NCBI GenBank assembly: GCA_945859605.1 | Contig: OX243824.1 | Coordinates: 23,388,417 to 23,452,416 of the forward strand | Direction of reading: 5' to 3' | Length of the DNA: 64,000 bases | Origin: Lumbricus rubellus | Taxonomy: Eukaryota; Annelida; Clitellata; Crassiclitellata; Lumbricidae | Shown: positions 11,129-23,700 of the stretch, one piece after another | How the letters are laid out: each line of letters opens with the position of its first letter | How positions within the stretch are numbered: the stretch's first letter is position 1 | Notes under the pieces: model-generated | The model's database searches: none | The model's input: only the letters and a program-made list of their open reading frames with translations | What the model was told of the DNA's origin: nothing | Made by a program: the position numbers and the translations under genes

Positions 11129-11201
11129 CAGTGGTGTAGTGGGGGGGGGGGGGGAGAACGCGGGGGAACGCCGTTCCCCCACTTTTTCCCCAGGGATAAT
11201 G

Positions 11202-11255
<54 letters not shown>

Positions 11256-11299
11256 AAAGAGCGTTCCCCCACTTCATTTTTTAGGACTACACTATACTG
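11129..11299. mobile_element. Small hAT-type MITE with AAT microsatellite core
   Basis: Termini CAGTGGTGTAGT and ACTACACTATACTG (one imperfect position), flanked by the identical 8-bp duplication GACCGTAC at 11121-11128 and 11300-11307. The interior holds a G run, GGGGGAACGCCGTTCCCCC (a small palindrome) and an (AAT)n run at 11204-11247. Confidence 0.88.
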
Positions 11300-11372
11300 G
11301 ACCGTACTGGATCTTAGATGTGCCATGGCATGGAGTGTTCCTGCCTGAAACAAACGGGTCTTCAGTGATTAC

Positions 11373-11590
11373 GTTGAGTTGGTGCAATGGTAGCACGCTG
11401 GCATAAAGATTAGAAGGACAATAGGACATGGTGTCGATACCTGCCATGGGTCATGAGATTGACTCGGCCTCTCACTCCTCTGTTAAATGAGCAGTTGGAC
11501 AGATCATGTACGCCTTGCAAGTTGCCATACAGTTAAATTTGACGCCGGTTGAAACTGTCACTACTGTATCATGTAATCTCATTGTGAATA
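11373..11590 (+). mobile_element. Second tRNA-like SINE type (head)
   Basis: TTGGTGCAATGGTAGCACGC resembles a box A and GGTGTCGATACCTGCC a box B, spaced about 40 bases apart. The downstream sequence CTCGGCCTCTCACTCCTCTG differs from the main SINE family. The 3' limit is uncertain. Confidence 0.45.
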
Positions 11591-12311
11591 TTAGGTCATG
11601 TCAGTCTAAATTAGCCTACTATATGAATATCAGAAATCGTCTTTGGTATATGAAATTCATTATTCATTCATAAATTCTATGATTGTTTCATAAATTTCTA
11701 TAGCGCCCCATCAAGAGGATTACTCAGAGACGCAACAACATTAGTTTCAGTTGAATATAAAATGCTTCAGCAAGATTCACAGGAAGCAGACGCAGTTCCA
11801 TGGGATGATGGGAAGTACATTCCAGACCAATTGGCTAATGGGGGAAAATGGTTTAAGTCTTATGCGTCTGCGATTAAACGAATATCTAAAAAAATCGGAA
11901 ATAGACAAATGCTGTAGCTGTATTTTCTAGTGCAACTAAACTAGACAGAGGCCGCTGTCATGTGATTCAATGCAAACATCCAAGGCACTCATATTAATTA
12001 TTCATGATTCATTATGTACATCTATTATATCATACCATTTTCAGTGCTCAGTGCCAATGGTAATAGCAGGAAGAAACAACAGCAACTTATCAGTTTCTAG
12101 TCACATGGAATAATTATTCATCACTGCCAATAGCAGCACCACCCCACCTTGCACATAGTGAAAATTCACTTCTGCAACTTGTGGAATCAGTAGGCCTAAC
12201 TATTTTAGAACAAACAGAAAGATCATATTTGAACAACAGTCTGCATCTGAATAGGCCTACTTAGATTTTAAGGAGAACCCGAAATTAGGCCATTTCAAAT
12301 AATATTTTTAT

Positions 12312-12364
12312 AAAAATATTTTTCTCCCATACATAATTATTATGTATGGAAGAAAAATATTTTT
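12312..12364. repeat. Near-perfect 25-bp-arm palindrome
   Basis: Arms 12312-12336 and 12340-12364 are reverse complements with one mismatch around a 3-base spacer. The centre is CATACATAATTATTATGTATG. Probably the core of a small foldback element; no terminus or target duplication identified. Confidence 0.75.
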
Positions 12365-12835
12365 AAAAATTGCATGGTGCCCCCCTCCTATGTTGTTTCA
12401 AATGACAAAATATGAATGTAGGCCTATACCAAATTTTAGGTCATTTCGTGGTGATTTGACCCCCGCCCTCCACGATCAACTGATTTAGTTGATGAACCAT
12501 TGTTTTCCTACACTATAATCATGACGAAAATATTGTAATAGGCTATAAAGACAGTTTATTATACAGAGAAGACAAACTACATATAATTATAGTAGTTTGG
12601 TAATAGGGTACACTTTTTATGTCATATCACTTTACTGGATTAAAGGTTTTATGGAGGATTAGGTTAATTTCTTTAATGTCTCTTTTTGAAAGTTGGGAAT
12701 TTCGTTGCATTGATATTCGACCATATGCAATAAAACTGTTTTTGTGTTTCATCATTGGTAAGACTAGTTGAGAAGTCTTGGATCAGTTTCACAGCCCATT
12801 CCGACAGATCATTCACCACTTTGACATGCCGCACA

Positions 12836-14274
12836 CACGGGCGGATACAGAAATTTTCGAGGGGGGCCAAAAATTTTGACGTTAGGTCGGAACATTTTTC
12901 GTTGATCTTTGACAAGAAAAAACTGGCCTTTTTACGTCATTCGGTCGAAATGTCTTGAAATACCAAATTTCCCTGCCAAAATAGCTGATGACCCTTTTTG
13001 TCATTTAACCCTCGGGCTACCAGGGGGGGGGTGGTATCCACCCCCCCCCCTAGGTTTTTCCCAAATCAAACTTTTTTCGTTAGGAATAAAATTTTGACGT
13101 TTTAGGTAGCTGTAGAGGATTCATTTGCACACATTTGGAGCTAAAATGTGTGATGATATACCATACCATTCAAAAGTTATACCCGATATACCCGAGGCAC
13201 CAGGGGGGGGGTGGATACCACCCCCCTTAGATTATCGGCTGTATCTTATCCGTCCTTTGACATGAAGAGACACGAATTACACCATTCTGTAGAGGGAATG
13301 TGGGGCTACATTGTGGTGGTCACGGAGTTGTCTTTGGACAACCGGAAGTGCTCAAAATAAATTAAAATATATAAAAAGGTGTTTTATTTTCATAAAATTT
13401 TCATATTTTTCCTATTAAAAATTATTCATAATTTATTTTTCAAGAGAAGTAAATTATGCCATTCTATAGAGGGCATTTAGGGCTATCTTTTGATACCAAT
13501 TAATTTGACATTTGATGACCGGAAGTGCTCAAAATAAATTTAAATGTGTGAAAATTTTGGGTTTTTTTTACAACGCAAACCGATAAGTCTGCGTAAACGT
13601 TTTTCAGCATGTTTTACATGTTTTTTCTCTTTTTATTGTAACTAAAACTAACTTATTACTAGTTTTTATAGTTGAATATTGGACTTTATTATATGTAAAC
13701 TATTTTTAATTAAATAAATTATGTTAAAACACACTGAATCTAATATTTTGCTTATGCGAAAGTATACATTTTGTGGAATCGACGGGTGCCTACGGTAAAA
13801 AATTCATAACTTCGGGGTGCTTTCATATATTTTAAACCTAAATATACCATTTTGTGCAGAAATGAATGCTAAATCCATAGGTGTATTACAAGTTATGATA
13901 TCACAAACCAAACCCAAAATCCAGGGGGGGGTGGTAACCACCCCCCCTTGGTAGTCAGTGTTACAAAAATAGCGTGGTAGCCTGAGGGTTAACCCTTTAC
14001 CAGTTCATTTTTAAATTTTAAGCCCGTTCTCAGCGGATATTCTCAGGGCAAACGGGTAAAAGATTAATCAATCAGCTGTCTTGAACATGTATCTTTTTCC
14101 AAGCCAATGTTACAATGATCTCCTTTTTTGTAGTCAGAATTAGGCTATATCCTACTTTCGCCTTTGTCCGCTCCATTGATCAAAAACTTCTTGACACCTG
14201 ATGGGGGAGGGGGCATATGAACATTTCTGAATTCTGATGGGGGCATAGCCGGATTGGCTCTGGATCCGACCCTG
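12836..14274. mobile_element. hAT-type element (CAGGGGCGGATCC family) with nested insertion
   Basis: Left end CACGGGCGGATACAG and right end GGATCCGACCCTG match the termini of copies at 27363-27726 and 52483-52787. The flanks GCCGCACA (12828-12835) and ACTGCACA (14275-14282) agree at 6 of 8 positions, an aged target duplication. The interior is interrupted by the piggyBac-like element at 13005-13992. Confidence 0.75.
13005..13992. mobile_element. piggyBac-like MITE in TTAA
   Basis: Starts TTAACCCTCGGGCTACCAGG and ends CCTGAGGGTTAA; the reverse-complemented end reads TTAACCCTCAGGCTACCA, so the terminal repeats match over about 17 bases and include TTAA on both sides, as expected for piggyBac target choice. 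It contains three self-complementary G/C blocks (13020-13052, 13199-13228 and 13921-13952, type GGGGGGGTGG-CCACCCCCCC) and an internal direct duplication (about 13270-13370 and 13450-13550, sharing GGAAGTGCTCAAAATAAAT). No transposase. Confidence 0.82.
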
Positions 14275-15143
14275 ACTGCACATAGGCCTATATCTCAGTT
14301 TCTTGGTAATTGGGATCATTATGCCATTCACTAACAAATTTTTCTAGCCAGTCGGCGCCAATTCCCATGCTGTGAAGCAACAACCAGGCTTTAGGCCCAA
14401 TTAGGGATGATAGCTTTTTTAATTGTGACTCAGAAGAGGAAAAGTTGGGTGGCCTCTTTCAAACTCTCTTGGTCTAGGAATTCGGAGCAATGTTCGAGCA
14501 ATCTGCTGTCGTTCTGTATAGGAAAGTCTGTTTCAAAGCAGAGAGAACACAGCACATTCCTCTGTTAATAGGCATCAGAAGTGCTTTTCTAAGGCTTTTT
14601 GTCTGCATTTGCAACTTGTGGATCATGCTTGCAATACTTGTTCAAGTCATGCCATAGCTTGAGATCATTATACGCTACATCAGCCCCAATGGATGAAGAG
14701 AGCCAGTTTCCAACGTAGAACAGGCACTTCTCTATCATATTTTCTAAGTACCGGGCGGTTTGGTATGGATTAAATTTGAGGAACTACTTCCTGAGGTGGT
14801 ACTTTCTGCATATTCTCACTCCTTGCTGCCATGGTTAGTTCATTACAACCTAATAAAGATAATGCAAAAAGTTTACAATTTGCTACCATGCTGTCAATGT
14901 CCGTTTTGAACATAAAACTACTTTTGAAGTGGGCGGGGGTCAAAACATGGCCTACAGACCTGAAAATTTGCAGGCAATTATGTTTCAGTAATAGAAACAA
15001 TATGGCAGGGGGGGCACAAGCAACATTCTAAAAAACATTTTTTTAAATGGCCTACCCCGAATATAGACTGAAAACATATGTATTATTTACGTAATATGTA
15101 TACCCTATGTATGTAATATGTTTATATATAGGCCTATAGATAT

Positions 15144-15358
15144 AGGGCGCGGTGGTGTAGTGGAGGGTTCGGTACCACGGAGCCGGATGGTTCCAGACTC
15201 GAATCCACCTCAAGCTGCCGCGTAGGGACCTTGGGTGAGTCCCTCACTTGCAATTGCTCGCTCGCTTCGGCGTGAAACAGCAATGCAGTGTCCCCGCTGT
15301 AGTCGGAAACTCTTCCGAGTAGCGATTTTGAACGGGAGCCATAGCAAATGCCATAAAC
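15144..15358 (+). mobile_element. tRNA-derived SINE copy
   Basis: GGGCGCGGTGGTGTAGTGG (box A) and CCAGACTCGAATCCACC (box B) head the copy, followed by GCCGCGTAGGGACCTTGGG, GCTTCGGCGTGAAACAGCAA and a degenerate tail. Confidence 0.82.
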
Positions 15359-15918
15359 AAAACAGAATAAAATAAATATACATCAGGTACCCTGAAAAAC
15401 GTCGGTACGTTATGTAGTTCCAACATCGATGTTCAGTTCTCGCTTGGAATAAATTGCTTCACAGTAAGATTAGTACCGATGTCAAAGAGACAAAAAGAGC
15501 AGACGACAGTTTGTATGCTTTGAGCAAGAGTGAAACAAAGAATAGTTAATTGGTGGTTATTTGCTGTACTAATTACACGATCGTCGCATGCTCATAGCGA
15601 TGCTTGGCACAATCAAATTGACTATGAAAAAATTAATAGACAATGTACATATGGCATTCAATTTACGTCACATGACAATCATATATAACCATAACCACAG
15701 CAATGGCAACGCATATACTTGTGGACTTGTTGGACTTTTAAGTTCTCGTAATTTTCATCAGTTACTTTTGGAAGACAGCAATAAGCTGTAGAACTAACAA
15801 TATTTTGACATTCGAATTTCTTATTGAGAGGATTAGGTTTAAATAGCAACCTCTGAATTGTTATTGGTCTTTCACAAGTAAGTGCAGGAATTCGCGGGGA
15901 AATGAACTTAGGGCATAC

Positions 15919-16132
15919 TTATAGTAAGCGGGTCCCTATGTTAATGAATGAGTGTGCACTAACCCTATCCCTAACCCTAACCGACCCTCACGATGCCTAA
16001 CCTGACCCTATGCGACCCTCACGATGCCTAACCTGACCCTAACCGACCCTCACGATGCCTAACCTGACCCTAACCGACCCTCACGGTGCCTAACCTGACC
16101 CTAGCCAACACATAGGGACCCGCTTACTATAA
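15919..16132. mobile_element. MITE with telomere-like minisatellite core
   Basis: Terminal inverted repeats of about 23 bp (TTATAGTAAGCGGGTCCC..., and its complement ending at 16132). They enclose about four 31-bp units built from CCTAACCTGACCCTAACC and GACCCTCACGATG. No target duplication is obvious. The same core unit lies in the unrelated MITE at 46383-46609. Confidence 0.75.
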
Positions 16133-16711
16133 CTAAGCCTGAACTTAGTCTTAGATTATGCTGTGGGTTGATTATGAAAATCGTTTCCCGATAAGTACAA
16201 GATGTTGAAGGACAAAAGAAACTGCACTTCTCGAATAGGCTACTATACGGACACTCGTCCACTGACCCTCTTTCTGACTTGTTCCGATCGTATTAATTAT
16301 TTACTTTTATCACTTCTTTTGTAACTGACTGCGGTATGTAGGCTAACTGGAATTTCATCGGGAAAATCACAACATTTGCCTATAACTATTGAACTTAAGC
16401 TCTAGGTCCAACTATGCCCTAGTTATTTTTCCGACCTAGCATATAAGCTACTATAGCACAGTTTGGGAGTGTAGGACATTAATCCTCTGGACAACCCCCG
16501 GACAAATCCACAGGACAAGGACCCCGGACAAATTCCCCCGATTTAGCCTAGGCCATTAACCCCTGGACGTACTCTCTTGAAATGTTACATCTGTGCACAG
16601 AAATGATTGCTTAACATTTTGGTGTAAATTAATATTTGATATCTCTGAATTTAGATCTTTGCCAGGTTAACAAAGTCTGGGAACGTTTTTTATGCGCCAC
16701 CCGGTAGCCTA

Positions 16712-16971
16712 TTATATGAAAAAATTGACAATTTTGACAGGATAGCACATAAAATTATTTTCTACTATTACAAATTATTTTATTTTGAAGTCTATAGACA
16801 TCAAACATTCTACTTTGAATCAATTATAACAATTTTATAATGCTTTTATTTAATTAAATTTTAGCATTGTGGCCCCTTAAATGCCTTAATGTCCTTTAAC
16901 TAAAAAAAAGTGGCCCTCGTGTCCTCCAATTTAGAAAAAGTGGCCCTGCAGTAAAAAGTTGGGAACCCCTG
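16712..16971. mobile_element. hAT-like repeat, second copy of the element at 1-279
   Basis: Shares long blocks with 1-279 and ends GTTGGGAACCCCTG. A matching left terminus is not recognisable, although the flanks GTAGCCTA (16704-16711) and ATAGCCTA (16972-16979) could be a 7/8 target duplication. Confidence 0.55.
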
Positions 16972-16979
16972 ATAGCCTA

Positions 16980-19230
16980 TCTCGATCGCCTTCTGTGTCT
17001 AAAGAAATGCGGTGGTATGTGATTGCAATCATTATTGAACACAATGAACAGATTATGGCGAAATAATTATGAGACAAGGTGACGAATAATGCATTAAGAA
17101 GTGACCAAATAATAATAGTCGCTTCTGAGTGCAATATTAGATAGACTTGACCTGACCTGTAACTTCCAAGATTATTCGGATTTTTTTCAGCTTTGGACCT
17201 AATTACCTAAAAGCATCATCATGTGAGTCATGAAGCAGTTCTTAATTACAGTGTAGCCAGGATATTAGTCATAATAATTATCTCTACAGGATGATGATTA
17301 TTTTTAAACTGTAGTATCTTTTCGCAGTCATAATGGCCGCACGGCATCACGTGTAATGTAGGCCTACTTATTCACGTGACATGTCTTAAACACACGTAAT
17401 CCATTGTTTGTCTTATAAAGGCTGAAATACCCAACGTTTCTAAAATCGGGACAATTTCATACAAGCGACCGTGACATGCGACAATGCTACTATGAGCTGA
17501 ACTGTTAAATTTTGAATTATAACATCCATACCACGTTGGTAAGCATAAACGTTGCTGCTCTTAGTTCCGTATTTACAATAGCAAATTGATAGCAGCATGA
17601 GAACTTCTGAATCCAATGAATTAGCGTAAAGGCATCATCTATAACTTATATTAGGCCTATTCGATATTCGCTTTAATTAGCCAAGAATAAGAATATAACG
17701 TTGCTCACAATTCAGACTCATGGTTGATTTATGGGACCTCTCTTCACCTTTTTCTTGCATTGCCTTCCGGGCTACGACCTCCTTCAGACTATGGGGCCTA
17801 TTTATTGACTCCCTTCTGACTATAGACAAAGCGCTAGTGAATAAGCCGCAGCCCTGCGCTTGTCTTTGGAGTGGCACTTTAGAAAATAGATATTAAGATT
17901 GCGATTAACATAAAATAACACAACATAGGTTTTTATTGCTCCCAAAAGAACACAGCAAGATAGAATTTCAAATCAATGATAAGTCGGGATACAAACTGAG
18001 TACCTAAAGGGATCAGAGTCCCGCCAGGCCGGACCATCTAGCCTATGTACAAGCACAGCTATAAGCGGAAGTTGGTAACCTATTATAAGCAGCGGGAGTC
18101 ATCTAGGTTTAAAACGAAATAACACCCTTTGTATTGTATAATACCAGAATATTTTAGATAAAGGACAAGAATATAAGAAGTATTTATATACTTAAAGTGA
18201 GCAGGTACACATGCAAAGTCTTTTTTAAAGAGGAGGAGATGAGGCGCGTCATGAATATCGATAGGAAGATTGTTCCAAACAGTTGGACCAGCTGTCTTAA
18301 TTGAGAACTTGCGGATGTTAGTTAGTGTGAGCAGATATCGGTCTATAATAGTTAGAGGCTGTTTTAATACTGTGGTACCTATTGATAATTAATCTGAGGA
18401 ACCATTTTGCATTTCAATCGCCTTCTCGCTCTCTTTCACATCACGATTGGGTAAAGCTGTCATATCGGTAAGAAAAGATGTAATGGTACCTTGCCTGCAT
18501 AGGGTTTCACTTTCAGAATCCTCGCAATGGTATTATACCTAATAAATCTACCAAAACCGAGTCTTTACTCGACTTCGAATCTCTAAACTCTAAACATCTT
18601 TAGCTAGTTGAACAAAGAGATGGCTGGTTTGCTGCAGAAGCTAGAAATTGTACATGTACAAGGCCGAATATGTGGTAGGCCTAAGGTCTACAATCGCTAT
18701 AATCTGTAACAGGAACTGCGTGAGTACTGAGTAAACGACAGATCCTGTTGTAGGCCGTAGGCTGCGTGCATCCCCTACGGCTTGCGAACCTGTGAGCCTA
18801 TACACGAGTTGTGTGACCTACATGCATGGTCTGTGGTACCATAATTATATAAGCTTAGGCCTACTGCCGCCTACATGTTTACAAGACAATTACCATAGCG
18901 CGTTTAACATAATCGGGCAAGCGCTGCAGCAGGCTACCTATAGTTATGTATGCCGATGTAGGCTATAAAATTTCGTAATAATTATAATTAGTGTGGTACC
19001 GGTATCATATGAATCTGAACACTTCGTAGCGCATTTTGTGAACATCAAAAAGGCGCTGAAACACGACTATCCCACAGATATAAAATAGTGCCTATTCAGG
19101 CGAACTGAAAATGTGCGTGGCGGACATGGCGGTAGAGTAATTTGAGTAGGAGATTTTCCAGGAAATTGTCGAACAGGCTGTACTAGAAGGATCTACTCTA
19201 CATTCTACATGCATAGGCCTATGTAAACAC
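16980..19230. other. Intergenic, no gene recognised
   Basis: AT-rich. Near 18190-18400 there is a fragment of the dispersed GCGC-type repeat family (GAAGATTGTTCCAAACAGTTGGACC). No exon with convincing splice sites seen. Confidence 0.4.
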
Positions 19231-19239
19231 AGCGCCTGG

Positions 19240-19470
19240 CCTAATACTGGATGGCCGAACATTGCACGAGCTGGAAAGAGTTGTGTTGGAGGATGCAGCT
19301 AGACACACATTGAAGTTGCTGATTAAATTTAGTCTCGTAATTATTGATGCCTGGACGAAGAGAAGGATCTCGAAAGTAATTATTCTCCAATCCTCAACTG
19401 GAAGCCAGTGCAGTTTTTCTCGCAAGTACTTTGAAGCATAGGGGAATTCAGGCAGGCTGGCCAAGATCCA
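19240..19470 (-). pseudogene. LINE reverse transcriptase C-terminal fragment
   Basis: A minus-strand open frame contains EKLHWLPVEDWRIITFEILL, which matches the conserved non-LTR RT block seen in the LINE at 3680-3730 (ELRWLPLRARTQFKILTL). It is an isolated degenerate remnant; boundaries are approximate. Confidence 0.5.
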
Positions 19471-20382
19471 TGCAGAGCAAGGACGTACAGATGCTGACGA
19501 GTCCTGAACTTGCGTTACGAAAAGACCAGCGTGTTGTGATGAAGGATTGAAACGAAAGCTCACTTACCGGATCTCTTCCTTGGTTTGGCGCTGACTCGCG
19601 GGTATGTCCCCTATCTATTTTCGGGTGTTCTCATTAGAAATGATGGACAGTTTGCAGATGCATGCTGCACGAAGTGAAAGGCAAAGGTACGTGAATGTAT
19701 CAGAGATTGGCAGGCTGTATCGAAACAGCTGATACAAAACGAGAGAGGCAGTAATTATGGGCTCGAGTTAATGTGCAGATGGGCACCTGCGGGTCTCCGC
19801 TTGTCTCAACAATCCTAAATTAAATTAGAAATTTCATAGAGGAAATTTTGTAGACCTTAGTATATAGAGTCTAAACGTAAATGATGTAGACCTACTTTGG
19901 GAGTCTCTTACTTCCGACTAAAACGTATTGCACATGCATGACCCACTTTAAGCTAAATTGAAGCATTATCTATTATTTATTGAGCACGATACTGCTAGTG
20001 TAATGACAATGCTTATAATTATTACAATGGTGGATGCCATAGTTTGTTTGCAGTTGTGTCTAATCTGTTCCATTTAAATGTTTTGTTGTTGCTAATAATA
20101 ATAATAGATCTAATAATCTTCATTTAATTTCAAACTTACACAACCCGGTATGACTACTAACAGTCGGTAATGAACGGATGATAACAAGTTATTACATGTC
20201 GAATTCAACTGTCGACAGCCATGCAATGCGTCCATCAAGTTCTACGGCTCAATATACCAGCGCCATCTGCCGAATGGAAGGTTCAGTGGACTATCGGGAG
20301 GGCAGCGCAAGCGAATCTTAATCTTCGTACCACAGTGATTGCACAATGCACATACCCTAGGGCCTAGGCCTATACCCTTTGG

Positions 20383-20605
20383 GGGCATGGTGTAGGCTAG
20401 TACTAGTGGCGTTGCTGTATTGAAACCGGAGGGTTCCATATTATAATCCACCTCAAGCCACCGCGTGGGGACTTTGAGCAAGTCCTTCAATAGCAATTGC
20501 TCAGCACTTCGGCGTGTTCGGCGTGAAACGGTGGTGCAGTGCACGTGCTGTAGTCGGGAGCGACTCTGAGTAGAGGGCTTGAAGGGGCGCTATGGAAATG
20601 GAGAA
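20383..20605 (+). mobile_element. tRNA-derived SINE copy
   Basis: Contains CACCTCAAGCCACCGCGTGG, GCAATTGCTCAGCACTTCGG, GTAGTCGGGAGCGACTCTGA and CTTGAAGGGGCGCTATGG, followed by an (AAATAAATA) tail. The 5' half is interrupted by small insertions. Confidence 0.8.
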
Positions 20606-20945
20606 ATAAACAAATAAATAAATAGTCCCAACTTCACTGTTGTTGCAGTTGATTGACAATAGCATAGTTCAGCAATGTTAACTTGGTTCACATACGACGT
20701 TGATATGATTGTCATTGTAAAACCCGTTTATCCATTTGTAGGCCTAACCGTAATAAATGGAATAAAGAGACAGTCCCCATTGGACGGTTGAATGGATCTT
20801 TGTGAGAGTAGCGGGATGCGATGGGGATTTGTTGTACTTCTGGGTTGTCCACTTGAATCATTAATTTTGAATTTCTTATCATTACTGAGATTGATTTCCT
20901 TTCGTTCACTTTGTTTTGTTGATGTTGAATCAATAAACAGCTGGA

Positions 20946-21290
20946 CATATAGGCACCCGCCCATAGGGAACAAGAGGAGCATCTGCCCCCCCCCTGAAAA
21001 TTGACATCCAATTTTAACTACTATAGGTTTACTTTGGGGTTTTAACCAATTTTCTTCGCAACAAAACACTAGGCCTAATGATATTAATGATGCACAAAGT
21101 CAAAATGGGAAAATTTACGTTTAATGATATTAATGATGCACAAAGTCATAATGGGAAAATTTACGTTTAGATGCCATAAAAACATCATGTTCTTCCTGAT
21201 TTGCACTTTTCAAGCTCTTGTTAAAACTTTTAACCGCGAACATGGTGTATCTATAAGCCCTATCCTGCGAAAATTTCTGCGGCGCCCATG
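20946..21290. mobile_element. hAT-type MITE (CATGGGCGCC family)
   Basis: The right end GGCGCCCATG, with AAATTTCTGC before it, matches the reverse complement of the left end of the element at 24416. The left end CATATAGGCACCCGCCCATAGG matches that element's right end. Flanks CAGCTGGA (20938-20945) and CAGCTAGA (21291-21298) agree at 7 of 8. It includes a 47-bp exact-type tandem duplication at 21076-21122 and 21123-21169. Confidence 0.82.
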
Positions 21291-22242
21291 CAGCTAGATG
21301 ATTGGTTGTATGTTTGCACGATGCTGAATTTATATTAATTTTGAGATAATGATAATGTCATTTACTGTCATTTGCCATCGCTTACTGTCATTTACTGTTG
21401 ACAAAACGGATGCTTTGGCGTGGCCTATTATTCAGTGACTATTAGGCTACTGCAGGCCTAAAACTATTTGCATTCAGCTTCCGTGTTCATAATTTCTCTC
21501 ATGGAAATTTCTCTGACTTAGGCTAACAGGAACTCAGACGTTTGATAATAATTAACTTATTTGACAACGTGACTTCTTCATAGATAGACTTGATAGATAA
21601 AATGTTCGCACAATTTTATCGCATACGAGGAGGTCTTCAGCTTTGATGACTGCAAAATATGATTTACATCTCATTCTGTCAATCGCACGTGAGTATCCAC
21701 TTGCAAACTAGCTCGCACGTTCTAGGGCAACCACCAGCTTATCATATCCTAAAACGACAGCTGCCCCATTGTCTAAATGTTTGACTTCACCATACTGCAT
21801 TTCGGTGTTGCCCATGATAGGTTGGATATAGACATTTTATGACTCCGTTTAACCCAGTTTTGATATGACATTGCTTTTGGCTCAGTATCCGGCTTCCGGG
21901 TTCGGCAGTCCTTGAGCAGCCATAAACGTTTATTCCAGGAATAATAATAATAATCTCTAAGTCTTTGGGGAATGATGTAGAAATAGCCTACCTCAGGGCA
22001 AAACAATATTTCTTTTACGGTCTATTCAATAATCCGGCCGACCGACCACAACCGGTTACAGTATTATAGGCCTATAATAGGCCTACAGTTATGCAGTACG
22101 AAGAAGTTATGCAATTTAGACAATAATTAACAAAAGCTCAAATAACAGAAGACGTAGTCTAAATCCCATGCCAGGCGAAAGCTCTGCGTACTTTAGCTAT
22201 CAGTAGTGACTAGATCCTAGAGAGTGGAGAGAGAGCTAAACA

Positions 22243-22322
22243 CAGGACGGAATTTGAACCGCGTACCGTAAGTGCTTCAGGCCAGAGTGATATCCAATAC
22301 TACGGTAACTCCTCTTTGACGT
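22243..22322 (-). mobile_element. tRNA-like sequence, probable SINE head or tRNA pseudogene
   Basis: On the minus strand: GGAGTTACCGTAGTATTGG, then GCGGTTCAAATTCCGTCC, giving plausible box A and box B promoter elements at tRNA spacing. The acceptor-stem ends do not pair, so it is not a functional tRNA gene. Confidence 0.4.
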
Positions 22323-23439
22323 GATACCAGTGCGAGAATGGACTAATTAGGGATGTATGGAACACGATAAGTGACCACAAACTGCGCTATTGTCTTGTAT
22401 TGTCTTTAGCAGTTGTCTTCGATTCGAAGGTTGGCCGCGCCCTGAACCATCTGCCTTCAGATGTAGGCTATCTTCCTCTGTCGTCTTCATTTACTATACC
22501 TTACCTTACCTTAGAATGGAGAAGTTACTGTAGTTCAATCATAATCAAAACTATCCAACGCAAAACTGCACTACAGATTCTCAGAAATATAAAATTGGCC
22601 TGATGCACATTGTGGCAAGTCTAACTATTGCAGGTTTCATGATGACATTCGACCTGTTACAGTAGGCCTAAGCTGTATGCTGGTTTCTGTTTTACTCCTT
22701 GTTCTAAGTATACCTACGAAACAGTCATATTGACCATTAGGTATATTAGGGCCTATGCGAATCTGTAGCCTATTATCGGCCTATATTCCAGAAAGCAAAT
22801 CAGCTCATATTAGACCTATTTTCTTTTTCTATTTTAAGCTATTTCCGGGAAGCGAAAATAAATGAAGGCTAAGTTTCCTGAAAAATCCCGAGCTACCTGT
22901 ATCTGACGACTTATATCCTCTTACAAGAAACAATTTGTTTTAACTGAAACACATATCTAATTAAGTTCAGCTCTGGCTCTAATAGACAAGTAAACATCAC
23001 AGTAAGTTGTAGGCATATATTCGTTAAATATTTCCAGGAAAGTTGAACGATAGGCATGCTGCGCCGAAAGTTAGCCTATTATAAGTGGCGACGTTATTGT
23101 TTCGCATTCCCGACAAATTTATGTTCGGTATCTTTCTTTCTTTCTTTTGTAGTAATTTATTGATCTAAAATAATTGCAGGCCATACAAGATAACTTCCGA
23201 ATGACCGTGTCTCGTTGAAGAATGTGCTACCATTGATGAGCTAGCGCACAGAAATCTTTTAAAAAATTGGTTAATACAAATTTTCATTAGGCCTATAAAT
23301 CACAATTTATCAATGAATAGATCTATGCTGATATTGAATCATCATTACTGGCTATCCTTCAGCTGGTCTATAATAGGCCTAAGTCTTGATCCATCCCCGC
23401 TAAAACTACATAAATGTTTCACTCAACTTTTCCTACCAT

Positions 23440-23657
23440 TAGTTTTTTCCTCACGGTCCGTTATCCGGGTGTCACACTTGACCGTGAACTTAGTCTACAG
23501 AAGCTGTAGGCCCACGTAGGCCTAACTATCGGCTTCGCCAGCTCCGAGTGGTTTCTCGCTTTCTAATCTAATGACACCAGGGCCCTATTAAGACTAGTGC
23601 GGGACCTGGTGCTGTGATTACCATCCAATGAGCCCATTTTAAATCAAACGAAAATAA

Positions 23658-23700
<43 letters not shown>
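23440..23700 (+). mobile_element. LINE remnant with GATT tail
   Basis: GGTCCGTTATCCGGGTGTC translates to a VRYPGVTLDREL-like block, and CTTCGCCAGCTCCGAGTGG to RQLRVVSR; both are typical of the non-LTR RT C-terminal region. After non-coding sequence the element closes with AAATAAATTGATTGATTGAT, a (GATT)n tail at 23668-23700. Heavily decayed. Confidence 0.5.

Noticed and set aside
15960..16110. Internal telomere or chromosome-fusion point
   Set aside because: The CCCTAACC-rich units are 31-bp minisatellite repeats bounded by MITE inverted repeats; not a perfect (TTAGGG)n tract.
22243..22322. Functional tRNA gene
   Set aside because: Box A and box B-like elements are present but the acceptor ends do not pair and no clean anticodon arm can be folded.
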